From: Catonia carolina
Taxonomy: Eukaryota > Arthropoda > Insecta > Hemiptera > Achilidae
Direction: 5' to 3'
NCBI GenBank assembly: GCA_035578175.1
Contig: JAQMRL010000010.1
Location: 28,822,284-28,886,283, forward strand
Length of the DNA: 64,000 bases
Part shown: positions 20,401 to 27,406 of the stretch, piece by piece
How the letters are laid out: every line of letters starts with the position of its first letter
Numbering within the stretch: position 1 is the first letter of the stretch
Position numbers and translations under genes: made by a program
Notes under the pieces: model-generated
Database searches by the model: none
What the model was told of the DNA's origin: nothing
What the model saw: only the letters and a program-made list of their open reading frames with translations

Positions 20401-22392
20401 CAACTGAGGTGACTTAAGACGTTTCTAGAAGCTCTGTTTGCAGCCTATATTTTCACCATTCGCTCACTGTAGGCTTTTCTCCTTTCTTCAGTCCATCCGG
20501 TGTCCTGTTTCTCCTCTTCATGGAAGCCCTTACAGTCCATAAATAGTATTAATTACTTGTAAGGTAGTTCATTTTTATGAACTGGTCTAATTTTAACACT
20601 TTCGAGATGACAACCGTACGTGATACGGCTGTGATGAGATACACCGAGTGACGGCAAACGTATGTCATATGGGCACAGCAATATACATCCCTAGATGGGA
20701 AACGTATCTCATACATTTGCTACTTTCACATTGTTATAAATGTGGCTACCCATACACTATCCGTTTCCTGTTTTCACTGTTATTTAGTTCACTTTGTTCT
20801 TCGTTTACGTACAGCGATAGTTGACCGAATCGATTAGTATTTTCTAATATATCAATGAAACTATCGACCGCTACTTAATGCACGAGATCAAACCGTAGCG
20901 TCTATTACAGAGTACCGACATAGCGGGTTACAAGGCAACGTTGTTTGCAGTGTATGTGTTTAACTGTTATTGTGCTATTATACATTTGATGTCTAGAGAT
21001 GCATAAGATTGTTTTGCAGAAGATTCTGGGTCGGAATTAGATGACACGGACATTGATGAATCATACGACTCTGCAGAGAATGAAAGCGACATTGATATAA
21101 GTTTTATATAAAATCTTTCAGAAATGTGTAAATTAAAGTAATTGTAAAATAGTATTATTTTATAAATAACTTAATAATTGACTTAAACTAAATATATGGT
21201 TAAAAAGAGCAAATTTCCAACTTTATTTTCATATAATACCCTTGTTGATAAGAACTGAAGTGACTGCACACTGATTTTTTGAAAAAGTTGAAAAAAATGT
21301 CAGTCTACAGTGCAAGATACGTATAATTTACTTTAGTCTGCAGTGCATAGTTGTGAAAAAAATGGTAAACTGGAAAGTGGTAACAAATCTTCTACGTAAT
21401 TTTCACTTTTGTTAACGTTTAGACTGATTTTTATTCTGTGTACTTGTAATTTTAATGTTATTGTTCATTGTTTTCATTGGGGATACAGCTCAGTGTGAGA
21501 CCTGGCCTCCTGCAGTTTACACCTCCACATGTCTCCATTCAATACGGTATTCTTTCAGTTTGAAATTCCCAGTGCTACTGCATCCCACATGACCACATCA
21601 AACCATCTAGTCCTTGGTGTACCCTATTTCGCTTAGCATACTCATTAACAATGTAGGGTTAAAATGTTCTCGGAATGGTCGTGCACAGTCAAACATTTGT
21701 TTACCGGTAGGAAAATTTTTGTTTGGGAGGTTGGCATCACTACTAGGAAAGGTGGTGTACCATTCAGCAGGCAGTTGTATCATCCTGCGTGCGGTGAACG
21801 ATATTTTAGACATAGTTGTTTTCTTTCATCGGATTTCTCTCATTCATTCAAATAGAAATTTGTTTACTTGAGATATCTTTCTTACAGTGAACCGAGTATA
21901 ACAGAAAACCCCCAGACCCCCCTCATTGTTAGAGGAGGATGCCATTCCCCAAACCCCCTGTATTGCGCCCCTTCCCACAATAGCTCCTAGATCCGCCGTT
22001 GGGTAAAAATAACATACCTCTGAGAATTTGAAGAAGGATTGCAAAAGTATTGTGATCATGATTCAGACGTTTCTTAAGGGACTTGGATCCCGATTATTTA
22101 CGTAATAAAAATTATTTTTATTGGAATCTGTTGCAGGTTAGATCCAGCTTTGATACGACCTGGTCGTGTGGATTTTAAAGAATATATAGGACAATGTACG
22201 AAAGATCAAATAGAACGAATGTTTGTTAGATTTTATAAACCAAGTCATTTAGAATTAGCTAATAAGTTGTCAGATTATATAATCAAGGAAGGGAAACCGG
22301 TTACTCCTGCTCAGTTACAAGGTTTCTTTATGTTGTACAAAAATGATCCAGAAGCAATGGTGAATAATTGTAGTTCTCTTTGGCAGTCATAG
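6431..22392 (+). CDS. BCS1: Mitochondrial chaperone BCS1 (six-exon gene span)
   Basis: Joining 6431-6753, 8606-8745, 11230-11424, 17561-17794, 20226-20343 and 22137-22392 gives 421 codons plus TAG with no frameshift; animal BCS1L is about 419 residues. All introns are GT-AG. BCS1 is a AAA ATPase of the mitochondrial inner membrane that moves the folded Rieske iron-sulphur protein into complex III. Visible parts: a membrane segment at about residues 15-32, the BCS1-specific domain to about 210, Walker [10 protein letters not shown] (231-239), Walker B ILLEDID (280-286), sensor MTTN (330-333), and arginines R344/R347 in IRPGR. The protein looks intact; the introns (1.8-6.1 kb) are mostly transposons. 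Confidence 0.96.
7501..8456 (+). mobile_element. DD41D-type mariner relic in BCS1 intron 1
   Basis: Inverted ends GGGTGTTTTTCTTAGAGGT and its partner at 8430-8456. Transposase coding starts at 7612 ([20 protein letters not shown]), then breaks by deletion and stops. SDETHFW is at about 7741 and [10 protein letters not shown] at about 8018. 41 residues separate the second D from the last ([10 protein letters not shown]), matching the DD41D spacing described for rosa-type mariners. The longest surviving frame is 7964-8512. Confidence 0.8.
8606..8745 (+). CDS. BCS1: BCS1 exon 2
   Basis: Acceptor AG at 8604-8605 and donor GTAAGG at 8746. It continues the BCS1-specific domain ([14 protein letters not shown] ... 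LYFNILEE, residues 108-154) and ends in phase 1. Confidence 0.95.
9171..9370 (-). mobile_element. Mini fold-back PLE-A derivative nested in PLE
   Basis: Contains the same inverted arm ends as 15413-17398 (TTAGATAATATTAAACCACC) around a short centre with a degraded hammerhead core (TTGATGA in place of CTGATGA). It also carries the 40-bp tail GAATTCAGCACACAGTACAA on the minus strand, bordered by (TA)n. The internal coding sequence is deleted. Confidence 0.65.
9745..9785 (+). ncRNA. Predicted hammerhead ribozyme of the 9-kb PLE
   Basis: TTTA (9745-9748), CTGAAGA (9749-9755), T, stem II GTGTAC/GTACAC with loop AAG (9757-9771), GAAA (9772-9775), palindromic stem III AGCGCT ending at 9780, predicted cleavage after A9781, then TAAA closing stem I. 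All core positions are present and stem II is six perfect pairs. Confidence 0.7.
10018..10440. other. Unclassified dispersed repeat
   Basis: Shares a block (TAAGCCTAGGTTCGTTCGGG onward, with the AATTAATTATTATATTTAGA segment) with 51885-51902 plus 52109-52250, so it is a repeat family. No coding sequence or clear ends were seen. Confidence 0.4.
10594..10686 (-). mobile_element. Mariner end fragment (TATTAAATAACGAG family)
   Basis: Same terminal sequence as the mariners at 46487 and 50018 (CGAGGTGTGGTTATTAAATA) followed by the 3' end of the transposase gene; only ~93 bp remain. Confidence 0.65.
10687..11146 (+). repeat. Helentron-like repeat, 3' half, intron 2
   Basis: Runs from the ACAACTTATATT block to the terminal hairpin and CACACCAGATTTT. 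It ends 83 bp before BCS1 exon 3, so it contributes to the intron's 3' end. Confidence 0.75.
11230..11424 (+). CDS. BCS1: BCS1 exon 3
   Basis: Residues 155-219, including [17 protein letters not shown] and [14 protein letters not shown], which are hallmarks of BCS1 just before the AAA module. Acceptor AG at 11228-11229, donor GTTAGT at 11425. Confidence 0.95.
11568..11839 (+). repeat. Helentron-like repeat, 5' third
   Basis: Starts with the TTTCTCTTCCTG version of the 5' end and runs to the ATCGGTCAACC block, where a LINE fragment replaces it. Confidence 0.65.
11845..12424 (+). pseudogene. Jockey-type LINE reverse transcriptase C-terminus, intron 3
   Basis: Two consecutive frames (11855-12199 and 12224-12424, one stop and short shift between them) encode the thumb and tail of a non-LTR RT. 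Landmarks are [13 protein letters not shown], then ..[18 protein letters not shown].., RNRNDYYV and [11 protein letters not shown]. Only the 3' part was inserted. The sense orientation matches BCS1. Confidence 0.8.
12526..13156. mobile_element. Tigger/pogo-like MITE, intron 3
   Basis: The right end, read inward, is CAGTAAGACCTCGACTTATG followed by TA at 13157. The left end keeps AGACCTCGACTTACACGAGG but has lost the CAGTA tip. There is no coding sequence. A SINE-2 tail (12677-12730) with TTATGTTC duplications is nested inside. Confidence 0.55.
12677..12730 (+). repeat. SINE family 2, 3' tail fragment
   Basis: CCGTCTGCGTTAGCAGATAT to a poly(A) run, flanked by TTATGTTC on both sides, so it is an independent, severely 5'-truncated insertion. 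Confidence 0.6.
13200..13755 (+). repeat. Helentron-like repeat, older copy
   Basis: Diverged copy from the GTTAGCACCATGTC block to the terminal CACACCATATTTTT hairpin. Numerous substitutions relative to the other copies. Confidence 0.65.
13880..14115 (+). pseudogene. LINE reverse transcriptase tail (RTE/endonuclease-RT type)
   Basis: Encodes [18 protein letters not shown], then [15 protein letters not shown] and [19 protein letters not shown], which is the common C-terminal tail of insect endonuclease-RT LINEs. One in-frame stop. Confidence 0.7.
14115..14490 (-). pseudogene. Second LINE tail, minus strand
   Basis: The minus-strand translation contains [20 protein letters not shown] and [13 protein letters not shown], a different subfamily of the same RT tail, adjacent to and pointing towards the previous fragment. 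Confidence 0.55.
14940..15270 (-). pseudogene. LINE tail fragment
   Basis: CAAGGATTAGGGTTCAGTCTG followed by a pyrimidine-rich block. The same block occurs at 44960-45560 and 51115-51420, where RT sequence is attached. On the minus strand it is the C-terminus and 3' UTR of an endonuclease-RT LINE. Confidence 0.5.
15469..15512 (-). ncRNA. Predicted hammerhead ribozyme, left arm of PLE-A
   Basis: Mirror image of the motif at 17299-17342, with the same core, stems and predicted site, on the minus strand. Confidence 0.65.
15607..16488 (-). CDS. PLE reverse transcriptase end plus GIY-YIG endonuclease, partial
   Basis: A 293-codon open frame. Residues about 15-50 ([10 protein letters not shown] .. 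VYRKPT) match the end of the palm and the thumb of Penelope-type RT. Residues about 180-265 are a GIY-YIG nuclease: GIYKI (184-188), YIGKT (197-201), R208, and a C190/C193/H229/H235-type metal motif typical of PLEs. The RT fingers and catalytic YxDD are missing, so the copy cannot be autonomous. The first ~10 codons read across the palindrome junction. Confidence 0.8.
   Translation of the reverse strand: MTMGYLKLFETDKNRTINFLDINIKINNSKIETSVYRKPTNHNTTIHKNSNNPWSHKRNTYFGMIHRAIIYSHGNQTILDNEIQLIKGIALKNGYNNEFIDGLYKGYLKRRNYNKNTTLIPINESKKFNNKKYISYNYINENTNKIINVYNRDQYTIAFKPANGISRYFSCTEDYSLNKYHQSGIYKIKCTDCEAIYIGKTDRSFKARFLEHLRAFKSGKKTVSNVAEHMISNKHKITDVENNLEILEICNDKDKLEHLEKYYIYKHKNFKLINHQVNFEQDDLFLLVHLFDK
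16440..17204 (+). CDS. Inverted duplicate of PLE GIY-YIG end, partial
   Basis: Plus-strand copy of the preceding frame. From NNPWSHKRN to the stop the two proteins are identical. The first ~11 residues ([11 protein letters not shown]) are junction sequence. The RT palm remnant is absent from this arm. Confidence 0.75.
   Translation: MFYFYQFQIISNNPWSHKRNTYFGMIHRAIIYSHGNQTILDNEIQLIKGIALKNGYNNEFIDGLYKGYLKRRNYNKNTTLIPINESKKFNNKKYISYNYINENTNKIINVYNRDQYTIAFKPANGISRYFSCTEDYSLNKYHQSGIYKIKCTDCEAIYIGKTDRSFKARFLEHLRAFKSGKKTVSNVAEHMISNKHKITDVENNLEILEICNDKDKLEHLEKYYIYKHKNFKLINHQVNFEQDDLFLLVHLFDK
17299..17342 (+). ncRNA. Predicted hammerhead ribozyme, right arm of PLE-A
   Basis: GTTAA (17299-17303), CTGATGA (17304-17310), T, stem II GGATC/GATCT with loop CAGG, GAAA (17326-17329), palindromic stem III AAGGCCTT ending at 17336, predicted cleavage after T17337, then TTAAC perfectly closing stem I. 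The spacing is identical to the B family although the stems differ. Confidence 0.7.
17561..17794 (+). CDS. BCS1: BCS1 exon 4 (Walker A and B)
   Basis: Residues 220-297. Walker [10 protein letters not shown] at 17593-17619; Walker [11 protein letters not shown] near 17740-17769. Acceptor AG at 17559-17560, donor GTATTA at 17795. The AAA core is uninterrupted. Confidence 0.96.
17830..18952 (+). mobile_element. Internally deleted Tigger/pogo element, intron 4
   Basis: TIRs CAGTAAAACCTCTCTAATTC and CAGTGGAACCTCTCTAATTC, with TA duplications at 17828-17829 and 18953-18954. The interior keeps only the 3' end of the transposase gene; the DNA-binding and DDE parts are deleted. Confidence 0.85.
17926..18498 (+). 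CDS. Tigger transposase C-terminal remnant
   Basis: A 190-codon frame that resembles the C-terminal third of Tigger/Jerky-type transposases: [20 protein letters not shown], then the acidic segment [13 protein letters not shown] and [12 protein letters not shown], ending in a lysine-rich tail. The CENP-B-type HTH and DDE catalytic core are absent. The frame is open but probably has no catalytic function; the ATG is simply the first in frame. Confidence 0.7.
   Translation: MIFSENETQVQEFWKKYTIKDAIYNISQAWHNISKTTLKSCWNNLWADREETSSIRSYNETNNVLSELKEVCQSIPVTKNITDEELVEWIEQDANKLGYEILSDKEIVTYVQNKDSPVEEDSNEEYVSSPENIGTNREIEGMLTKCIEWYERQKEVELSKLIVIRQIRQLAVEKEKNSLVEKKITHFFKK
19339..20080 (+). repeat. Helentron-like repeat, intron 4
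   Basis: Has both the 5' CTTTCTCTTGCC end and the 3' GGCAAGAGAAAGT plus hairpin CACACCAGA end; a middle block of about 150 bp is deleted. Confidence 0.75.
20226..20343 (+). CDS. BCS1: BCS1 exon 5
   Basis: Residues 298-336: [20 protein letters not shown] and [10 protein letters not shown], the second region of homology of AAA ATPases with the sensor Asn. Acceptor AG at 20224-20225; donor GTAAAT at 20344. Confidence 0.95.
20597..21379 (+). mobile_element. piggyBac-like non-autonomous element, intron 5
   Basis: Ends CACTTTCGAG and, on the other strand, CACTTTCCAG. TTAA is at 20593-20596, and GTAA (one change) at 21380-21383. Inside, an acidic frame at about 21020-21110 ([20 protein letters not shown]) looks like the N-terminus of piggyBac transposases, then stops. 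The superfamily is inferred from the TTAA site and acidic head only. Confidence 0.5.
21480..21640 (-). pseudogene. LINE tail fragment, intron 5
   Basis: Pyrimidine-rich block similar in style to the minus-strand endonuclease-RT tails at 14940-15270 and 45204-45575; short and diverged. Confidence 0.35.
22137..22392 (+). CDS. BCS1: BCS1 exon 6 and stop
   Basis: Residues 337-421: [18 protein letters not shown] with the arginine-finger region, a helical lid, then [16 protein letters not shown] conserved at the BCS1 C-terminus, TAG at 22390-22392. The acceptor TTGCAG ends at 22136. Confidence 0.95.
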
Positions 22393-22409
22393 TTTAGTGA
22401 GTGAATTTT

Positions 22410-22415
22410 AATAAA
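22410..22415 (+). terminator. BCS1 poly(A) signal
   Basis: AATAAA 18 bp after the BCS1 stop codon, the first canonical signal downstream. Confidence 0.6.
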
Positions 22416-22859
22416 TGAATGTAATACATTGTAATTATTGTTATTATGTCAAAATACAAAAATATAAAGGTTTTCTATTTAAAATCTATTAGCTTGATTT
22501 TTTTTTACTTTCTCTTGCCGTGTATGAATACCAAGTGATTCTAAATTGCACGGCAATCTGTAGGGAGATGATTCTATAGCGAAAAATAATAGAAAACGTT
22601 ATTATAAACATAGAGCCGGAAATGCTTTGTTGCGAGTTATGCCTGGCGAAAGATTTTCCCATGATTCCGGGACAAAAGGTGCAATAAAGCCGTACTGAAT
22701 TTCTGAGAAGGTAAATTAAAGTTAAATTTTAGTGGTTTCTTACGGTTTTTAACCTGGGAAACTTAAAAATATGAGTTCCAGAACTGTATCGCCTTTATTT
22801 TTTAAGTTTAGCGTAAAATAACTTTTTTTATTTTTTTTATCCGAGGCGGCGAGAAAAAC

Positions 22860-23240
22860 TCATGTTCACTCCCTCATGATGGTGGAAGTAGTGTTGGATT
22901 CAATTGAGGCATCCTCGTCCAGCCCAAGGAGGCCACAACCACCTTACCAACCAAAAACCCGCCGCATGGCCACTTGATCCGACATCAGCAAACAACCCTC
23001 CACCTCCCTCAGAACTGTTTATTTATTACTACAAGGGAAATGTCAGGTTAAAAAAAACATTGACATGCTGTCAGTAGGGCGTGGAAGGGACCATAGTCTA
23101 ATTTCCCCTCTCATTGTCACTGACCAACACTCCCTCTCTTACTTTCATTCATCTCTTTCATCACCAGCTCAGAAAATTAGTGTGCGTACCTTACCTTCTG
23201 AGATCGGGTCAGGATTGATTCACTCTGGGAGAGGGCAATA
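22860..23240. other. Interior of the long-TIR element, unrecognised
   Basis: GC-richer than its surroundings, with purine/pyrimidine-biased blocks. No coding frame recognised. Confidence 0.35.
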
Positions 23241-23384
23241 ACTTTGTTAAATTGCGAATAAACACACAAAACGGTTTAATGAGTTTAATTTTGATAGATG
23301 TTATTTATATAATTTTTTTAAGAATAAAATTCTCTACAATTTTCATTAAAACGTGTGATTATTTGCAATTTAAACTTAAAAAAA

Positions 23385-24281
23385 TCTGGTGTGAAACACT
23401 CACACGACTTTCTCTTGCCAGTGCAAATAATGACCAACATTAGTAATAAAACATTAGAAATAAACAAAAACTAACCTCAAAAAACCAAACCTTATTTTAA
23501 TCATGAGTGACAAACGCAAAATGAAAATCGACCTTAGTTTGGCTTAAAAATATGGAAAATCACTCTTTCACGCTAAACTAGGCTGTGTAGAGAAAAATGC
23601 TCTAAATAAAAGTTGTAGATCTTTTAATTTCCTATAAATTTTATTACATACACTTTTATCATAAAATGCATACTAAGGCCGATATCTTAAAAAAATCAAT
23701 TTTTCACGTTTTCGAGAGAAAAATAAAGAAAATCGCTAACTACCGCTAAACTAAGCGTTGTACAAAAAAATGTTTAAAATAAAAGTTGTAGGATTTTAAA
23801 TTTTCAACATTTTTGACTATAAATTTTTGCGCTAAAATGCAAATTAAAGTCGCAGTCTTAAAAATACAATTTTTTTACGTGAAAACAGCATCACCAAAAA
23901 TTTCAGCAAACATGGCGCCTACTCTTATCTTGTAGAGCATAAAAAATTTAGTAAACCAGGCAATTTTTTAAAAAATCGTAGGCCCAGTTTTTGAGAAAAT
24001 CGCAAAAAAGTGAAAAATTACACAAATAAACTACTTCCAGTTGACCGATTTTGATAAAAATGTTCGTGTCGGGTCCGGTAGTGGTATGTAACTTAAGTTT
24101 CAAGTTCATATGATGTTCCGTTCTTGAGATATTTTGTTCACACACACACACAGACCAATCGCTACAAACATGTTTTTGGGTTCAGGGGGTCTGAAAATGT
24201 GTAGATCCGGTGAAAACTCGATTTCGAAATATGGACATGAAAACAATACTTTCCTTCCTATACATATAGGCAAGAGAAAGT
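23385..24281 (-). repeat. Helentron-like repeat, near full length
   Basis: Minus-strand copy from TCTGGTGTGAAACACTCACA (3' hairpin end) to GGCAAGAGAAAGT (5' end). Confidence 0.8.
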
Positions 24282-24544
24282 AAAAAGTGTATTTTCTAAC
24301 CCTACTTTTTAATGTTTTCATGCAGTTTTCTTAAAAAATAATAGTTCTGGTACTCATTTTTTTTAGTTTCCTAGGTTAAAAGCCATAAGAAACCACTGAA
24401 ATTCCTTCTTAATTTACCTTCTCAGAATTTCAGTATGGATTTATTTCACTCTTGGCCCATGAAACATGGCAAAATCCTTCGCCATGTACAACTCATTAAC
24501 GAAGCAATTCCGCACCTATGTTTATATGAACTCTTTTTCTTATT

Positions 24545-25239
24545 ACTTTCTCTTGCCTGTAAAGGAAAGTATTGTTTTCATGTCCATTTTTAAAAATCGA
24601 GTTTTCACCGGATCTACATATTTTCAGACCCACTGAACCCAAAAAAACATGTTTTTAGCGAATGGTCTGTGTGTGTGTGAACAGAATATCTCAACAATGG
24701 AACATCATACGAACTGGAAACTTAAAACTTAAGTTACATACCACTACCAGACCCGACATGAACATTTTCATCAAAATCGGTAGCGCAAACATGTACATAA
24801 TAAAAGTTGTAGAGAATTACAAATCCTGTAACTTTTATTTCAAACATTTGTTTGTATAACGCTTATTTTAGCAGTAATTAGCAAATTTCTGGTTTTTTTC
24901 TCACAAAAACGTGTGAAAAATCGATTTTTTTAAAGATTTTGGCCTTAGTGTGCATTTTACGACAAAAATGTATATAATAAAATTTATAGTAAATTAAAAG
25001 ATCTACAACATTTATTTAAAGCATTTTTCTCTACAGAGCCTAGTTTAGCGTGAAAGAGTGGTTTTTCCATATTTTTAAGCTAAACTGAAGTTGATTTTCA
25101 CTTTACATCTTTCACTCATGATTAAAAAAAAAAAAGAGTATGTTTTTTGAGGTTAGATTTTTGTTTATTACTAATGTTAGGTTATATTGTTAATTATTTT
25201 CATTGGCAAGAGAAAGTTGTGCGAGTGTTTCACACCAGA
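24545..25239 (+). repeat. Helentron-like repeat with internal deletion
   Basis: Both ends are present (ACTTTCTCTTGCC and CACACCAGA). About 200 bp of the middle is lost at 24780. Confidence 0.8.
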
Positions 25240-25299
25240 TTTTTAGCAATAGAATCATCTCCGTAGAGATTGCCTTGCAATTTAGAATCGCCCAGTATG

Positions 25300-25956
25300 T
25301 AGGGAAGGAAAGTATTGTTTTCATCTCAATTTTTAGAAAAATCTGTGTATAGGTAAAAGTATTATTACAAAGATAATTAAAACACTACTTGTTTAGTTGT
25401 ATAATTTTTCCCAAAGTTTTGCAGCAATTTACAATTTTCTGTAAAACGGTGCATTAAAACTGGTAAATTCCACGTTGAGTTGTTCAGCGTTGTCGACCTC
25501 GTAAAAACGTAACTGCTTTGGATGAATTGTCAAAATCAGTTACAAAGTAAGGAAAATAAAGTAGTTCATGTAGATAAGTGAAAAAATTGTGCTGTTTTAC
25601 ATATCTTTATTTTATTAAGAAACTTATTAAACTATACAGAGGTTACCACCTACAGGGCAATTATTAATGTATAAATTAACAAATTATTTTATTATAAAAG
25701 ATTCATAAAATATATATTTCTCTCTATGTTTAATATCAGCAATGAGTGCAGACTATTTAAAAAATTACTCTTCCAGTTTTTACTAGTGTTTAATTTTTCA
25801 CTATCTCTAAATGTGATCGGTCTAATTAGAAAATCTTGTTGGTAAAATTATTTATTAAGTTTACATGTTCATGTACAATTTTTTTTTTTTTGTAAAAAAT
25901 ATTTAGAATTTACTTACTTATAATAGTTTTATTATCTGAAAACTTTTAGTACCATT
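25300..25956. other. AT-rich spacer
   Basis: Only the start of a disrupted Helentron-like copy (to about 25350) is recognised; nothing else. Confidence 0.4.
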
Positions 25957-26282
25957 TTATATAATAAATTTCATTAACCTTGTTTTAAGCTGCCTTTATT
26001 TTTATTAATCTTTTATACGTGGTTTGGTTGATCCAATATCATCAGAGTATACTGTTCGAAATAAACATTTTAAAAATTTATTCAAGATGAAACATCTATA
26101 AATTTAAAAAAAATTTTAGTTTCAAATAGTATAATGTAATATACTCTGATGATGGTGGATCCACCGAAATACGTGTAAGTGATTAATAAAAATAAAGGCA
26201 GCTTTAAAAACGTTAGTGAAATTTATTATATTAAATAGTATTGATTTCAAGCTGCAGGATGCAGTATAAAGATTTATTTTAG
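25957..26282. mobile_element. Fold-back hammerhead element B2
   Basis: Inverted arms TTAACCTTGTTTTAAGCTGCC and GGCAGCTTTAAAAACGTTAG. The left arm's hammerhead is decayed (GAAA to CAAA, 26019-26047 minus) and the right arm's is intact. Ends at CTGCAGGATGCA. Confidence 0.65.
26142..26181 (+). ncRNA. Predicted hammerhead ribozyme, B2 right arm
   Basis: TACT, CTGATGA (26146-26152), GGTG-GATC-CACC, GAAA, stem III ATACGTGT with one G-U pair, predicted cleavage after A26177, AGT. Stem I is shorter than in B1. Confidence 0.55.
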
Positions 26283-26329
26283 TCTTTTAAATTTAAAAAA
26301 AAACACGTTGAAGCACAGGACTAGGAAAG

Positions 26330-26720
26330 ACACACATTTAAAGTTGTATAAAACTGTGGTATTATATGGAAATGAGGTGTGGACACTTTCGAAGCGGTAA
26401 CAAAATAGGTTGCAGGGGTGAAAATAAGGTTTGTGAGAGCGGTAAAAGAACTGTACCAAGGAGGATAGGCTAAGGAATTCAGATACACTTGATGAGATGA
26501 CCATTACTAGCCTAGATGAGTTACTGATACAGCCATTTGAAATGGGTGAGGGAGAACTGCTTGCTCCATTTGTAAGAGGAACCACCAGTAAGTTGTAAGT
26601 TGTAAGAGAACTGCTTGCCCACCAGTAAGAGGAGTGTTGAATGCCCAAGGAATGGTTTCTGGAACAGGCTGAGCTGGGTATTCCGTGAAGTGAAGAAGAA
26701 GACAAAATAATCAAACTTTT
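26330..26720 (+). pseudogene. LINE reverse transcriptase tail, decayed
   Basis: KLYKTVVLYGNEVWTLSKR is recognisable as the LYGSETW-type motif near the RT C-terminus; the frame then breaks. A short local duplication (GTAAGTTGTAAGTTGTAAGA) lies near 26595. Confidence 0.6.
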
Positions 26721-26897
26721 CTCTTAAACTTTACATTAAACCTCATTATACTTTACCTCATTTTCCTCTATATTTCTATACCAAAATTTTTTAAAGTGAC
26801 TTCTCTTTTTAGCGCATCTGGACTTTGTTTTTTACGTGGGAAAAATCCTTGGTTTGCCGTCACGTCATGCTCGGTTTTCATCAGTAGGAGAAAGGTG

Positions 26898-27070
26898 TAC
26901 ATACACACACAACGTTTTGATAAATTCCCTGCGTGTGTCTCTCGCTCATCTCCCATTTCAACTATACTTCAACGGTAACTATACACACACATATACAACG
27001 TTTTGATAATTTTCCCTGTGTATCTCTCTCGTCATCATCAAACCCCTTCATCTACTTCAACGGCAATACC
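26898..27070 (+). repeat. Diverged tandem pair, ~90-bp unit
   Basis: Two copies of ACACACAACGTTTTGATAA ... ACTTCAACGG (about 26905-26975 and 26982-27065). Confidence 0.55.
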
Positions 27071-27406
27071 TACTCACATGTACATACACACACCCGTAAA
27101 TATTTATGAAAATCTTTGTTAGGGAATTTGGATTATCACTAGTTTTAATTTAAAGAAGTAGTCATTTCTCTCGGTCAGTTTGGCGACTCTTGATTTTTAT
27201 TTTTAGTTTATTGAAGTCACATCAACCGCTTGGTTATTAGCGACTGCTGTGGTGTATGTATATGGAACATTTGGTGGTGGGTTGTTATAATTTCCATAGC
27301 TGGAAATCGAACGAGGACTTCCGCGGTGTTGGCCAGCATCGTACCACTACTTACAGAGGTCGTCAAAACTTTTTAATTCTTATATTTCTGATCTGAATTC
27401 ATTTTA

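Larger units (their letters stand above)
22531..25295. mobile_element. Long-TIR DNA transposon carrying nested repeats
   Basis: Left 22531-22800 matches the reverse complement of 24300-24540 plus 25246-25295. The tips are CCAAGTGATTCTAAATTGCA and CTGGGCGATTCTAAATTGCA with TA on both sides. It sits inside an older Helentron-like copy (22506-22530 and 25296-25350). HLR copies are nested in the interior (23385-24281) and in the right TIR (24545-25239). No transposase is recognised. The TA site and GGCGATTC tip suggest the Tc1/mariner group. Confidence 0.65.
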
